Source: Parerythrobacter lutipelagi (GTDB lineage Bacteria; Pseudomonadota; Alphaproteobacteria; Sphingomonadales; Sphingomonadaceae). From it: DNA of 64,000 bases. The notes below the pieces were generated by a model. That model worked only from the letters and a program-made list of their open reading frames with translations, searched no databases and was not told the origin of the DNA. The stretch's first letter is position 1; every line of letters starts with the position of its first letter. Of this stretch, positions 25,729-34,274 are shown one piece after another. The translations under genes were made by a program, and so were the position numbers. The DNA lies in contig NZ_SKCJ01000001.1 of the NCBI RefSeq assembly GCF_005434975.1, positions 1,188,001 through 1,252,000 of the forward strand, read 5' to 3'.

Positions 25729-28119
25729 ATGCCCAGTTTTGCACAAAACCTCGAAAAAACGCTCCACAACGCGCTGTCGAATGCAGCCGAGCGGCGGCAC
25801 GAGTATGCCACGCTCGAGCATCTTCTGCTTGCTCTGATTGAAGATGAAGACGCGGCGCAGGTGATGAACGCGTGCGGTGTGGAGATGGATGTGCTGGGCG
25901 AGGCAGTGAAGCAGTATCTCGATCAGGAATACCAGGCTCTGAAAGCGGAAGACGATGCCGATCCGCAGCCGACCGCCGGTTTCCAGCGAGTCATCCAGCG
26001 TGCGATTTTGCATGTCCAGTCGAGCGGCAAGGACACAGTAACCGGTGCCAACGTGCTGGTCGCGCTGTTTTCCGAGCGTGACAGCTACGCGGTCTATTTT
26101 CTGCAACAGCAGGACATGAGCCGGCTCGATGCGGTGAGCTTTATCAGCCACGGCATCGGCAAGGGCGGGAAGCAGCTCGAATCGAAACCGCCACAGGGTG
26201 CCGATGAGACGCAGACCGGTGATAACGATAAGGGTGACAGCAAGAAGGAAACCGCGCTCGACCAGTTCACGGTCAATCTAAACAAGCGCGCGCAAGACGG
26301 CAAGATCGATCCGCTGATCGGCCGCGGGCCCGAGGTGGACCGCACAGTCCAGATTCTCTGCCGGCGGAGCAAGAACAATCCGCTCTATGTTGGTGATCCG
26401 GGCGTAGGGAAGACCGCGATCGCAGAAGGTCTGGCGCGCAAAATCGTTGAAGGCGAAGTGCCGGACGTCCTGAAGGATGCGGTGATCTACTCGCTCGACA
26501 TGGGCGCTCTGCTCGCAGGCACGCGCTATCGCGGCGATTTCGAGGAACGGCTCAAACAGGTCGTGAATGAACTCGAAGGCATGCCGGATGCGGTACTGTT
26601 CATCGATGAAATCCACACGGTGATCGGTGCCGGCGCGACAAGCGGCGGCGCTATGGATGCCTCCAACCTGCTGAAGCCTGCGCTTTCAAACGGCTCGATC
26701 CGCTGCATCGGCTCGACCACCTACAAGGAATTCCGCAACCACTTCGAAAAAGACCGCGCGCTGCTCCGCAGGTTCCAGAAGATCGATGTCAACGAGCCGA
26801 CGATCGAAGATACGGTCAAGATACTCAAGGGCCTGCGCAGCGCGTTCGAAGATCACCACAAGGTGAAGTACACGCCTGACGCGCTCAAAACCGCAGTCGA
26901 GCTTTCGGCGCGCTATATCAACGACCGAAAGCTGCCCGACAAGGCGATCGACGTGATCGACGAGGTTGGCGCGATGCAAATGCTGGTGCCTCCAAGCCGC
27001 CGCAAGAAAAAGATTACCGCGCGTGAGATCGAACAGGTTATCGCGACAATGGCGCGCATCCCGCCGAAATCGGTGTCGAAGGATGACAAGAAGGCGCTCG
27101 AGAACCTCGAACGCGACCTCAAACATGTCGTCTTCGGTCAAGATCCTGCGGTTCGCAAAATTTCGACCGCGATGAAGCTTTCCCGTGCAGGCCTGCGCGA
27201 TCCGGACAAGCCGATCGGCTCGTTTCTGTTCAGCGGCCCGACGGGTGTCGGCAAGACCGAAGTCGCGCGCCAGCTGGCCAGTATCATGGGGATCGAGCTC
27301 AAGCGGTTCGACATGTCCGAATATATGGAACGCCACAGCGTATCGCGCCTGATCGGTGCCCCTCCGGGCTATGTCGGTTATGATCAGGGCGGATTGCTGA
27401 CCGATGCGATCGATCAGAACCCGCATTGCGTGTTGCTGCTCGACGAAATCGAGAAAGCGCATCCCGACCTGTTCAACATCCTGTTGCAGGTGATGGATAA
27501 CGGCCGCCTGACCGATCATCACGGCAAGACAGTCGACTTCCGCAACGTCGTGCTGATCATGACGACCAATGCCGGCGCGTCCGACATGGCAAGCCAGGGC
27601 ATCGGTTTCGGTGACGTGTCCAAGGAAGACGCGAGCGAAGAAGCGGTGAAGCGCATGTTCACTCCGGAATTCCGCAACCGGCTCGATGCGATCGTGCCCT
27701 TCGGATACCTCGGCAAGAGCACCGTCGCCCGCGTGGTCGACAAATTCATCCTTCAGCTCGAATTGCAATTGGCCGAGCAAGACGTCCACATCCAGTTCGA
27801 CAAGGAAGCGCGCGAATGGCTTGGCGACAAGGGATATGACAAGCTTTACGGCGCCCGGCCGATGTCCCGTCTGATTCAGGAAAAGATCAAGCAGCCGCTG
27901 GCCGAAGAGTTGCTGTTCGGAAAGCTGGCCGACGGCGGCGAAGTCCATGTGAGCGTGAAGGACGGCAAGCCGAGTTTCGAAATTTCGCCTTCTCCGCCCA
28001 AGGCGAAGCCTAAGCGCAAGCCACCAGCGAAGAAAAAGCCCGCTGCAAAAAAATCAGAGCCTGGTCCGAAGTCGGATTCAGCTGACCCGAAAGCGAGCGA
28101 GAGCAAGGACAAAGACTGA
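25729..28119 (+). CDS. clpA: ATP-dependent Clp protease ATP-binding subunit ClpA
   Basis: 796 residues. The N-domain (1-145) has [14 protein letters not shown], the ClpS-binding fold. The first AAA+ module has [13 protein letters not shown] at about 222 and the second [14 protein letters not shown] at about 502; there is no ClpB-type middle coiled coil. GIGF at about 624 is the loop that docks on ClpP. The last 45 residues are a Lys/Pro/Ser-rich low-complexity tail that E. coli ClpA (758 residues) lacks. clpS, often just upstream in alphaproteobacteria, is not in the window. Confidence 0.95.
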   Translation: MPSFAQNLEKTLHNALSNAAERRHEYATLEHLLLALIEDEDAAQVMNACGVEMDVLGEAVKQYLDQEYQALKAEDDADPQPTAGFQRVIQRAILHVQSSGKDTVTGANVLVALFSERDSYAVYFLQQQDMSRLDAVSFISHGIGKGGKQLESKPPQGADETQTGDNDKGDSKKETALDQFTVNLNKRAQDGKIDPLIGRGPEVDRTVQILCRRSKNNPLYVGDPGVGKTAIAEGLARKIVEGEVPDVLKDAVIYSLDMGALLAGTRYRGDFEERLKQVVNELEGMPDAVLFIDEIHTVIGAGATSGGAMDASNLLKPALSNGSIRCIGSTTYKEFRNHFEKDRALLRRFQKIDVNEPTIEDTVKILKGLRSAFEDHHKVKYTPDALKTAVELSARYINDRKLPDKAIDVIDEVGAMQMLVPPSRRKKKITAREIEQVIATMARIPPKSVSKDDKKALENLERDLKHVVFGQDPAVRKISTAMKLSRAGLRDPDKPIGSFLFSGPTGVGKTEVARQLASIMGIELKRFDMSEYMERHSVSRLIGAPPGYVGYDQGGLLTDAIDQNPHCVLLLDEIEKAHPDLFNILLQVMDNGRLTDHHGKTVDFRNVVLIMTTNAGASDMASQGIGFGDVSKEDASEEAVKRMFTPEFRNRLDAIVPFGYLGKSTVARVVDKFILQLELQLAEQDVHIQFDKEAREWLGDKGYDKLYGARPMSRLIQEKIKQPLAEELLFGKLADGGEVHVSVKDGKPSFEISPSPPKAKPKRKPPAKKKPAAKKSEPGPKSDSADPKASESKDKD

Positions 28120-28142
28120 TCCTAAGTCGCTGAACACATTTG

Positions 28143-28178
28143 CGGGGCGCGCGCCGGGAACGGTTCGCGCCCCGTTTT
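28143..28178 (+). terminator. intrinsic terminator after clpA
   Basis: CGGGGCGCG (28143-28151) pairs with CGCGCCCCG (28166-28174), a 9-bp GC stem followed by TTTT. It begins 24 bases after the clpA stop. Confidence 0.85.
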
Positions 28179-28188
28179 CATTCTAGCT

Positions 28189-29196
28189 GTGATGTCCGCT
28201 GCCTTTTCCTGGATCAAGCCCGAACCGCACGGGATATATGTAGCCCCCGCCGATTGCTGGATCGACCCCTCGCGCGCGGTTGACACGGCACTTGTGACTC
28301 ATGGCCATGCCGACCACGCACGGGGCGGACATGGCAAGACCGTCGCCACACCCGAAACACTGGCGATCATGAAGTTGCGCTACGCAACTGCGGATGGTGC
28401 GACGCCGGTATCCTACGGCGAGACGATCCGATTGCCGGGCGGCGTCGACGCGACATACATCCCGGCTGGCCATGTGCTGGGTAGCGCGCAGATCCTGCTC
28501 GAACATGCTGGCGAGAGAGTTGTGATAACCGGCGATTACAAGCGCCGCCATGACCCCACCTGCCCGCCGTTCGAAGCGGTTCCATGCGACATCTTCATCA
28601 CGGAGGCGACCTTCGGCCTGCCGCTCTTCACCCATCCACCAATTGAAGACGAAATGGCCAAGATGCTCGAACGGCTGGCAGCTCAGCCTGATCGCTGTGT
28701 GCTCGTCGGAGCCTATGCGCTTGGCAAAGCGCAGCGCGTAATTGCCGAGCTGCGCCGTGCGGGCCACACCCGGCCCATCTATCTCCACGGCGCGATGGAA
28801 AAGATGTGCCGCCTGTATGAGGAATACGGGGTCGATCTTGGCGAACTGCGCCTCGTGTCCGATCACGCGAAAGACGATATGCGGGGCTCAATCGTTGTTT
28901 GCCCGCCATCTGCGCTGAATGATCGCTGGAGCCGGCGCTTGCCCGAGCCAATCACAGCGATGGCGAGCGGCTGGATGCGCGTCCGGCAACGGGCGAGGCA
29001 ACGCAACGTCGAGCTGCCGCTGATCATTTCCGATCATGCCGACTGGGGTGAATTGACCGCGACGATCGAAGAGGTTGATCCGCACGAGACCTGGATCACC
29101 CACGGCCGGGAGGAAGCGCTGCTGCGCTGGTGCCAACTCCACCAACGCCGCGCGCGCGCCCTCGCATTGGTCGGTTACGATGACGAGGATGACTAA
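28189..29196 (+). CDS. ligase-associated DNA exonuclease (metallo-beta-lactamase fold)
   Basis: 335 residues. THGHADHARGGHG is the HxHxDH metal site of the metallo-beta-lactamase fold; AGHVLGSAQILLEHAGERVVITGDYKRRHDP and the late ISDHADWGEL match the beta-CASP nuclease group. Proteins of this subfamily are typically encoded beside an ATP-dependent DNA ligase, as here: the ligase GTG follows three bases after the stop. The set is thought to take part in DNA repair. The usual third and fourth partners (a DEXH helicase and a phosphoesterase) are absent from the neighbourhood. Confidence 0.88.
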   Translation: MMSAAFSWIKPEPHGIYVAPADCWIDPSRAVDTALVTHGHADHARGGHGKTVATPETLAIMKLRYATADGATPVSYGETIRLPGGVDATYIPAGHVLGSAQILLEHAGERVVITGDYKRRHDPTCPPFEAVPCDIFITEATFGLPLFTHPPIEDEMAKMLERLAAQPDRCVLVGAYALGKAQRVIAELRRAGHTRPIYLHGAMEKMCRLYEEYGVDLGELRLVSDHAKDDMRGSIVVCPPSALNDRWSRRLPEPITAMASGWMRVRQRARQRNVELPLIISDHADWGELTATIEEVDPHETWITHGREEALLRWCQLHQRRARALALVGYDDEDD

Positions 29197-29199
29197 GCG

Positions 29200-30795
29200 G
29201 TGGAAGCGTTTGCCGCCCTCATCGATGCGCTCGTCTACACGCCTGGCCGCAATGAAAAGCTGCGTTTGATCGGAGAATATCTGCGAGCGACGCCCGATCC
29301 CGATCGCGGATGGGCCCTCGCGGCTCTGTCCGACGGGCTCGACTTCCCGGCCGTCAAATCCTCCACCATCCGCAACTTGATGAAGGACCGGATCGACCCG
29401 GTGTTGTGGACGCTGAGCCGCGATTTCGTCGGCGACACGGCGGAAACCGCGAGCCTCCTCTGGCCTGTCACGGCAAGCGATGGGACGGCAGTCCCAAGTG
29501 TGACACAAGTGGTCGAGATACTATCGTCGACCAATCGCAACACTGCACCGGCCGAACTGGCGCGCTTGCTCGACCGGCTAGACCCGTCAGGCCGCTATGC
29601 GCTGCTGAAACTGGCGACTGGAGCCATGCGGATCGGCATCTCGTCGCGGCTCGCCAAAGTCGCATTCGCGCAGGCCTTCGACGTGCCGGTCGAGCTGGTC
29701 GAAGAGTACTGGCATGGGCTTGAACCACCCTATCCCGATCTTTTCGCTTGGGCTGCGGACAACGCGGATCCGCCGGATACAGAGAATATGCCGCTATTCC
29801 GGCCATTCATGCTCGCCCATCCATTGGAGGAAGCCAAACTCGACCTCGCTGACTATGCGGCAGAGTGGAAATGGGACGGCATCCGGGTCCAGCTTGTTCA
29901 CGCTGGCGGCGAAACGCGGGTCTATTCACGCTCCGGCGACGATATCTCGCCCACCTTCCCCGAACTGGTCGATGCCTTTCGGGTACCTGGCATACTCGAT
30001 GGCGAATTGCTTGTTCGCGGGGCGGTCCAGGGGGGTGAAAAAGGCGGCGCTGCCAGCTTCAATGCATTGCAGCAACGGCTCGGCCGCAAGACTGTCTCGA
30101 AGAAGATGCTCGCTGAAAGCCCCGCTTTCGTGCGCCTCTACGATGTGCTGCAATGGCAGGGCGAGGACCTGCGCGAAGCGGCATGGAACCAGCGGCGCGA
30201 AAGGCTTGAGACCTTGCTCCCCGAGCTTCCAGACAGCCATTTCGACTTATCGCAGCTCGTCGAAGCACGGGATTTCGACCATCTCGCTGAAATCCGCGAG
30301 GGTACGCGTGACGATGCCATCGAAGGGTTGATGCTCAAGCGGCGGGACAGCCCGTATATTGCCGGGCGCCGTGTCGGATACTGGTACAAGTGGAAGCGCG
30401 ATCCGCTGCTGATCGACTGCGTGTTGATGTATGCCCAGCGCGGCAGCGGCAAACGGTCGAGCTTCTATTCCGACTACAGTTTCGGCTGCTGGGACGGCGA
30501 TCCCGATGCGGGCGCTGAGTTGCTGCCGGTGGGCAAAGCCTATTCGGGCTTCACCGACGAGGAGCTGAAGAAGATCGACCGCCATGTGCGGCGCAACACC
30601 GTCAACCGCTTCGGTCCGGTGCGCGAAACCGACAAGAGCCTGGTGTTCGAAGTCGCCTTCGACAGCGTACATCTGAGCAAGCGGCACAAGTCCGGCCTCG
30701 CCATGCGTTTCCCGCGTATCCACCGCATCCGCTGGGATAAACCGGCGCACGAAGCCGACAGGATCGATGCGCTCAGGGCATTGATCAGGGACTGA
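29200..30795 (+). CDS. ATP-dependent DNA ligase (cisATP-type, bacterial ligase-associated)
   Basis: 531 residues. EWKWDGIRVQ places the adenylated Lys at about residue 224; an N-terminal helical domain precedes it and an OB-fold follows, with RRDSPYIAGRRVGYWYKWKRDP covering motifs IV to V. Starts at GTG three bases after the exonuclease gene. It seals nicks using ATP and probably works with its neighbour in a repair pathway next to the replicative NAD ligase. The domain order is that of human-ligase-I-like bacterial enzymes, not LigD. Confidence 0.9.
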   Translation: MEAFAALIDALVYTPGRNEKLRLIGEYLRATPDPDRGWALAALSDGLDFPAVKSSTIRNLMKDRIDPVLWTLSRDFVGDTAETASLLWPVTASDGTAVPSVTQVVEILSSTNRNTAPAELARLLDRLDPSGRYALLKLATGAMRIGISSRLAKVAFAQAFDVPVELVEEYWHGLEPPYPDLFAWAADNADPPDTENMPLFRPFMLAHPLEEAKLDLADYAAEWKWDGIRVQLVHAGGETRVYSRSGDDISPTFPELVDAFRVPGILDGELLVRGAVQGGEKGGAASFNALQQRLGRKTVSKKMLAESPAFVRLYDVLQWQGEDLREAAWNQRRERLETLLPELPDSHFDLSQLVEARDFDHLAEIREGTRDDAIEGLMLKRRDSPYIAGRRVGYWYKWKRDPLLIDCVLMYAQRGSGKRSSFYSDYSFGCWDGDPDAGAELLPVGKAYSGFTDEELKKIDRHVRRNTVNRFGPVRETDKSLVFEVAFDSVHLSKRHKSGLAMRFPRIHRIRWDKPAHEADRIDALRALIRD

Positions 30796-30839
30796 CGCGC
30801 CACTAGTACGGGTTTCAATGAGAAACTGAGGAGAGCCAC

Positions 30840-31352
30840 GTGTCCTACGCCCATTCGACGTTAGCTACTTTTGGCCAGATGCTTGGCACGCTCGCGCATC
30901 TTCTCGATAAAGCCGAGAAGTCCGGCAACACCGATCTGCTGGACGCCCGGCTTGCGCCGGACATGCTCCCACTCGCCACGCAGGTGCGCATCGCGGTCTT
31001 TCAGGTGCTCAACACGCTCAACCGCCTTGCCGGTGCTGATCTAACCCCCGAGGAGGAAGATCCCGAAAGCTTCGCCGATGCGAAAGCGATGGTCGCGCAG
31101 GCCCAGGACGCGGTGAGTTCCACCACCGCCGAAAGCTTCGTAGCGGCCGACGCGCCAGTCGAATTCGATATACCCAACGGCATGGAGTTTGCGCTGTCAG
31201 CGGAAGAGTATGTTCGCGACTGGAGCATCGCCCAGTTCTATTTCCACGTCACAACCCTCTACGCGATTCTGCGGGTTCAGGGTCTTGAACTCGGCAAAGC
31301 CGACTTCGTGTCATACATGATGCGACATCTCAAAGCACCGGCTTCTGCCTGA
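30840..31352 (+). CDS. DUF1993 family protein
   Basis: 170 residues starting at GTG with AGGAGAG just upstream. YAHSTLATFGQMLGTLAHLLDKAE and the late FYFHVTTLYAILRVQGLELGKADFVSYM are the conserved ends of DUF1993, a predicted four-helix bundle of the DinB-like fold. Function is unknown. The gene is alone: the DNA ligase ends 44 bases upstream and the next gene runs on the opposite strand. Confidence 0.85.
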   Translation: MSYAHSTLATFGQMLGTLAHLLDKAEKSGNTDLLDARLAPDMLPLATQVRIAVFQVLNTLNRLAGADLTPEEEDPESFADAKAMVAQAQDAVSSTTAESFVAADAPVEFDIPNGMEFALSAEEYVRDWSIAQFYFHVTTLYAILRVQGLELGKADFVSYMMRHLKAPASA

Positions 31353-31360
31353 TCGAAGAA

Positions 31361-31510
31361 TCACGCCGGCTTTTGGCGCGAAGTTGCGCGGCGCAACAAC
31401 ACGAGCTTTGCTCCCGTTGCTTTCATCCCGCGCACCCGATTGACCCGCACCGCCAGCCAGTCCTTGAGCGTCTTTGCGCCTTTGGATTGCTTCGGTGGCA
31501 GGCGTTTCAA
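31361..31510 (-). CDS. small basic hypothetical ORF downstream of the gamma carbonic anhydrase gene
   Basis: A TTG that overlaps the carbonic anhydrase stop (TTGA) opens a 49-codon frame. The product is strongly basic: it begins KRLPPKQSKGAKTLKDWL, continues with VRVNRVRGMKATGAKLVLL and ends RQKPA. The amino-acid mix and overlap with the upstream stop look like a translationally coupled small gene, perhaps for a nucleic-acid-binding peptide. There is no strong Shine-Dalgarno and I recognise no family, so this could be a chance frame. Confidence 0.3.
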   Translation of the reverse strand: MKRLPPKQSKGAKTLKDWLAVRVNRVRGMKATGAKLVLLRRATSRQKPA

Positions 31511-32094
31511 CCCGCTGCCGCGCCCTCGCCGAGCGCGGCTTCAACCGCGGTCCTGTGGGCTCGCGCATTCTCGACATAGTGCGCCACACCCAAGCGCATT
31601 CCAGCAATGGCTGTATCGCTCAGCCCCTTGAGCGGTTTGGCAGGTCGCCCGGCCCACAGTTCGTGCGCGCCCATGACCTTGCCTTCGGTCAGCATCGCAC
31701 CCGCTGCCAGCATGGCGTCGCTGCCGATGACCGCATTGTTCATTGCGATGGCTCCGAGCCCGACAAAGCCGCGATCCTCGATCCTGCAGCCGTGAACCAT
31801 CGCCATATGACCGATCAAAACATCATCGCCGATGATCAACGGAGACCCGTCGGGATCACCCGGACGGGGCGGATCGCAATGCAGGACACTGCCGTCCTGC
31901 ACGTTCGACCGCTCACCGATCTCGATCCTGCTCACATCGGCGCGCAGGACGCAATTGTACCATACTGAACTGTCGGCCCCGATGGTGACATCGCCGATGA
32001 TCGTGCAGCCGGGAGCAATGAACGCGCTATCGTGGATCTGCGGCGTCTTGCCGTGAATCGGAATGATATTCACACCGGGGCGGCTCACTGTCAT
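31507..32094 (-). CDS. gamma carbonic anhydrase family protein
   Basis: 195 residues of left-handed beta-helix, built from hexapeptide repeats such as IIGDVTIGADSSVWYNCVLRAD. Three His in LHCD, IGHMAMVH and VHGC stand at the metal-ligand positions of gamma carbonic anhydrases. The start ATG at 32094 overlaps the stop of the acetyltransferase gene (ATGA); the GTG at 32112 would lie inside that gene. The family includes YrdA/PaaY-type proteins of uncertain activity, so hydration of carbon dioxide is likely but not certain. Confidence 0.9.
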   Translation of the reverse strand: MTVSRPGVNIIPIHGKTPQIHDSAFIAPGCTIIGDVTIGADSSVWYNCVLRADVSRIEIGERSNVQDGSVLHCDPPRPGDPDGSPLIIGDDVLIGHMAMVHGCRIEDRGFVGLGAIAMNNAVIGSDAMLAAGAMLTEGKVMGAHELWAGRPAKPLKGLSDTAIAGMRLGVAHYVENARAHRTAVEAALGEGAAAG

Positions 32095-32651
32095 TTCTGG
32101 CTCCTGTGCCACTCTTCGGCGGCGATGCTGTAAAGGATCGTCGTTCGGTCCTCAGATGGATAGTCCGGGTCATCAAAGTCGAGGTCGGTTCGCCGTGTCA
32201 TGCCGAGCTTTTCCATCAGCTTCCAGCTTGCGCGGTTGCGCAGGCTCGTCAAGGCGACGACATGCGGGGCTCCGATCCGCCCGAATGCCCAATCGAGCAC
32301 GGCACGCACGGCCTCTTCCGCATAACCCTGCCGCCAACGATCTTCGCGCACCAGCCAGCCAACCTCGTGATCGCCCTGATTTCGGGCCAGAGGATTGTCG
32401 ACCCGCTTCAAGCCGCAATGGCCGATCATCTCGCCGGTTGCCTTCTCGATCATGAACAGAAAGCTGAAGCCGTCCTGCGCATAGAGTGCCATGGATTTGG
32501 CGTGCTTGGCTTCGATCTCATGCAGCTCTTTCACACCGCCGAGCCGGGCCATCACCTGTGGGGTGTTGAGCAGCCGAGCTTGCAATACGGCATCGCCCTC
32601 TTCGATGGTGCGCAGGATCAGCCGTTCGGTCTCGCAGATGATATCAGCCAT
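32091..32651 (-). CDS. GNAT family N-acetyltransferase (RimJ/RimL-like), first of a tandem pair
   Basis: 186 residues from the ATG at 32651. ETERLILRTIEEGD begins the fold; GWLVREDRWRQGYAEEAVRAVLDWAF holds the acetyl-CoA-binding R/QxxGxG/A loop, and SLRNRASWKLMEKLGM the Asn/Ser helix typical of the RimJ/RimL group. It overlaps the next copy by 8 bases. The substrate is unknown; this group acetylates N-termini or small molecules. Confidence 0.85.
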   Translation of the reverse strand: MADIICETERLILRTIEEGDAVLQARLLNTPQVMARLGGVKELHEIEAKHAKSMALYAQDGFSFLFMIEKATGEMIGHCGLKRVDNPLARNQGDHEVGWLVREDRWRQGYAEEAVRAVLDWAFGRIGAPHVVALTSLRNRASWKLMEKLGMTRRTDLDFDDPDYPSEDRTTILYSIAAEEWHRSQK

Positions 32652-33204
32652 TCTGCGTTGTCCACATAGCGCGATCAATCGAATATACGATGATCACCGG
32701 GTTTTCAGGGTCGAAATCACTGTTGGAAAAGTCCAGGTCTTCGCGCCGCTTCATGCCCAGCCGCTTCATCAGGCCCCAGCTCGGTGCATTGCGTTGAACC
32801 GTCAAGGCAATGACTTCGCCGGCAGCGAACCGGCCAAACGCGAGATCGAGCGAAGCTGCGGCAGACTCTTTCGCATAACCCTGTCCCCAAGCCTCTTGGC
32901 GCAGGCGCCAGCCGACTTCCATCATGCCCATCGGACCACCCTGCTGGTTGCTGCGCTTCAGCCCGCAGAAGCCGATGATGGCACCATCGTTCTTTCGTTC
33001 AATTGCCCAGAAGGTGTGGCCATGGTCGCGCCTGTATGACAGCAATCTGTCCTGCGCCGCCAACCGCTTGTCCGCATCGCATACCCCGCCAAGCCAGCGC
33101 ATGACTTCGGGTGTGTTGGTCCCAGCCCAGAATGGCTCCCAGTCGTCTACTCGCCAGTCGCGCAGAACCAGACGGTCCGTTTCAAAGCGAAAGTCAGTTC
33201 CCAT
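32644..33204 (-). CDS. GNAT family N-acetyltransferase, second of the tandem pair
   Basis: 186 residues. It shares the same landmarks with its neighbour: ETDRLVLRDWRVDD, GWRLRQEAWGQGYAKESAAASLDLAFG and VQRNAPSWGLMKRLGMKRREDLDF. The common DLDF-D-S/D-D pattern and equal length show the two arose by tandem duplication and then diverged. The ATG at 33204 is taken rather than a GTG six bases up. The three genes, both GNATs and the carbonic anhydrase, overlap and form one operon. Confidence 0.85.
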   Translation of the reverse strand: MGTDFRFETDRLVLRDWRVDDWEPFWAGTNTPEVMRWLGGVCDADKRLAAQDRLLSYRRDHGHTFWAIERKNDGAIIGFCGLKRSNQQGGPMGMMEVGWRLRQEAWGQGYAKESAAASLDLAFGRFAAGEVIALTVQRNAPSWGLMKRLGMKRREDLDFSNSDFDPENPVIIVYSIDRAMWTTQNG

Positions 33205-33219
33205 GACCACGAACCACGG

Positions 33220-34215
33220 TCAGCCGCCGAGCAAGCGTGCCGCGACCGGCGCGTGATAGGTCAGCACTCCACTGCATCCAGCACGCTTGAAGGCGAGCAG
33301 CTTTTCCATCAACAGCTCATCGCGGTCTCCCACACCGGCCGCCGCGCCCGCTTCGATCAGCGCATATTCGCCGCTGACCTGATAGGCGAAGACCGGTACG
33401 GAAAATGCCTGCTTTGCACGCCAGATGACGTCGAGATAGGCCAGTCCCGGCTTGACCATGATGCTATCGGCTCCCTCGGCAATATCGAAAGCAATCTCGC
33501 TCATCGCTTCGTCACCGTTGGCCGGATCCATCTGATAGCTTTTCTTGTCGCCCTTGAGCAGCCCCCCGCTGCCCACGGCATCGCGAAACGGCCCGTAAAA
33601 GGCCGACGCATATTTCGCCGAGTAGGCCATGATCTGGACGTTGGGGTGGTCGTTCATCTCCAGCGCCATGCGGATCGCCCGCACCCGTCCGTCCATCATG
33701 TCCGACGGGGCGATGATATCTGCCCCGGCATTCGCCTGATTTATCGATTGGTCGACCAGCACTGCGACGGTATCGTCATTGACGACATAGCCAGTGTTAT
33801 CGAGCAAGCCGTCCTGACCGTGGCTGGTATAGGGATCGAGCGCGACATCGGTGAGAATACCGATACCCGACCCGCAGGCATCGCGGACCGCCTTGATCGC
33901 GCGACACATGAGATTGTCCGGATTGAGGGCTTCTTTGCCATCGTCCGAGCGGCGGTCCGCCTGCGTGTTGGGAAACAGCGCTATACAGGGGATGCCAAGC
34001 GCGGCCGCCTCTTTTGCTTTGGTGGCGATCCCGTCGATCGACCAGCGCGATACGCCGGGCAAAGTCCCGATTGGCTCTTCGATGCCCGAACCCTCGGTGA
34101 CAAACAAAGGCCAGATAAGATCTGCCGGCGTCATCACGGTCTCGCGATACATCGAGCGGCTCCACGCGCTCGCCCTGGTGCGGCGCAGGCGGGTATTGGG
34201 ATAGCTTCCGGTCAT
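33220..34215 (-). CDS. hemB: delta-aminolevulinic acid dehydratase (porphobilinogen synthase)
   Basis: 331 residues. YSAKYASAFYGPFRDA and ADSIMVKPGLAYLD carry the two active-site Lys. The metal-site region reads DVALDPYTSHGQDG: Asp replaces the three zinc-binding Cys of DxCxCxxYxxHGxC, which marks the magnesium-type, alphaproteobacterial enzyme. Joins two aminolevulinates to porphobilinogen in haem and bacteriochlorophyll synthesis. I start at 34215 (TGSYPNTRLRRTRAS), the usual N-terminus of the group; 34248 is an alternative. Confidence 0.94.
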   Translation of the reverse strand: MTGSYPNTRLRRTRASAWSRSMYRETVMTPADLIWPLFVTEGSGIEEPIGTLPGVSRWSIDGIATKAKEAAALGIPCIALFPNTQADRRSDDGKEALNPDNLMCRAIKAVRDACGSGIGILTDVALDPYTSHGQDGLLDNTGYVVNDDTVAVLVDQSINQANAGADIIAPSDMMDGRVRAIRMALEMNDHPNVQIMAYSAKYASAFYGPFRDAVGSGGLLKGDKKSYQMDPANGDEAMSEIAFDIAEGADSIMVKPGLAYLDVIWRAKQAFSVPVFAYQVSGEYALIEAGAAAGVGDRDELLMEKLLAFKRAGCSGVLTYHAPVAARLLGG

Positions 34216-34274
34216 AAAGCGAACCTGTGCCGCAATTGACGCGTCCATTCAATCGTCGAGAGAGCTGGCGGTGT

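Noticed and set aside
26686-27948. Long open frame on the minus strand across clpA (about 420 codons)
   Set aside because: It is the shadow of a conserved gene in GC-rich DNA and shows no recognisable motif. The same holds for the long reverse frames over the M23/bactofilin genes (19952-21397) and over wecB (12429-13430).
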